From contig JAFGQA010000480.1 in the NCBI GenBank assembly GCA_016935885.1, positions 1 through 5,712 on the forward strand: a stretch of 5,712 nt of DNA, written 5' to 3'. Origin of the DNA: Phycisphaerae bacterium. Its GTDB lineage: Bacteria; Planctomycetota; Phycisphaerae; UBA1845; UTPLA1. Of the stretch, positions 5,648 through 5,712 are shown one piece after another (position 1 is the first letter of the stretch; each line of letters starts with the position of its first letter). The position numbers and the translations under genes are program-made. The notes below the pieces were generated by a model. That model saw nothing but the letters and a program-made list of their open reading frames with translations. It ran no database searches and had not been told where the DNA came from.

Positions 5648-5712
5648 GGCACCGGCGTCTCGCCGGTGGTTTTCACGGTCAGGAACGGCGTTTCCGAACC
5701 GCTGTTTTCCCT
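5648..5712 (+). repeat. Dispersed hairpin repeat, copy 2 (cut by window end)
   Basis: This matches 76–140 at 60 of 65 positions, same orientation, with weaker similarity from 5635. The stem CACCGGCG/CGCCGGTG (5650–5657 and 5661–5668) is intact around loop TCT. The tail continues to the last base of the window, so the repeat is probably longer than seen. The two copies are 5,572 bases apart and bracket the membrane-protein gene, dnaG and rpoD. Confidence 0.85.

Noticed and set aside
1..5712. CRISPR array, tRNA, riboswitch or new multi-gene system
   Set aside because: I found no regularly spaced short repeats, no cloverleaf with a CCA-type end, no recognisable riboswitch core and no group of unknown genes. 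The coding content is one small unknown protein and two standard housekeeping genes.

Overview
The window carries the dnaG–rpoD core of the bacterial 'macromolecular synthesis' locus: DNA primase (dnaG, 1392–3326) followed on the same strand by the primary sigma factor (rpoD, about 3507–5264). A small predicted membrane protein with a CxxC motif (439–999) lies upstream. Both core proteins are intact and carry their diagnostic motifs. The wording of sigma region 4, the high GC content and the abundance of short GC-rich hairpin repeats in the spacers suggest a member of the Planctomycetota (moderate confidence). No 16S rRNA or other phylogenetic marker is present to confirm this.

Layout. Bases 1–438 contain no convincing gene. 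They hold one copy of a dispersed repeat (core 76–140) and a second 8/3/8 hairpin (274–292). The gene at 439–999 encodes two adjacent membrane helices, a cytosolic-type CPTCG motif and a Pro/Ala-rich tail. The 392-base gap before dnaG is empty except near its end, where there is an AT-rich island with an extended -10 promoter (TGTTATAAT) and a leader of about 108 bases. dnaG starts at GTG. The dnaG–rpoD gap holds an 8-G run, a possible 18-codon ORF, an 8-bp RNA hairpin and a 20-base dyad; the dyad shares a TTGCACG(A/T)TTGCA core with the dnaG promoter region. After rpoD, bases 5265–5712 contain no gene but are packed with inverted repeats. One is a candidate 117-bp miniature element inserted at the rpoD stop codon. 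The final 65 bases are a second copy of the repeat seen at 76–140.

How the parts relate. DnaG makes the RNA primers for replication and RpoD directs RNA polymerase to housekeeping promoters. Placing them in one transcription unit is the classic way of tying replication and transcription capacity to growth. The third classical member, rpsU, is absent upstream. I see no new multi-gene system here. The most interesting material is non-coding: the flanking repeats, the candidate miniature element, and the motif shared by the two leader regions.
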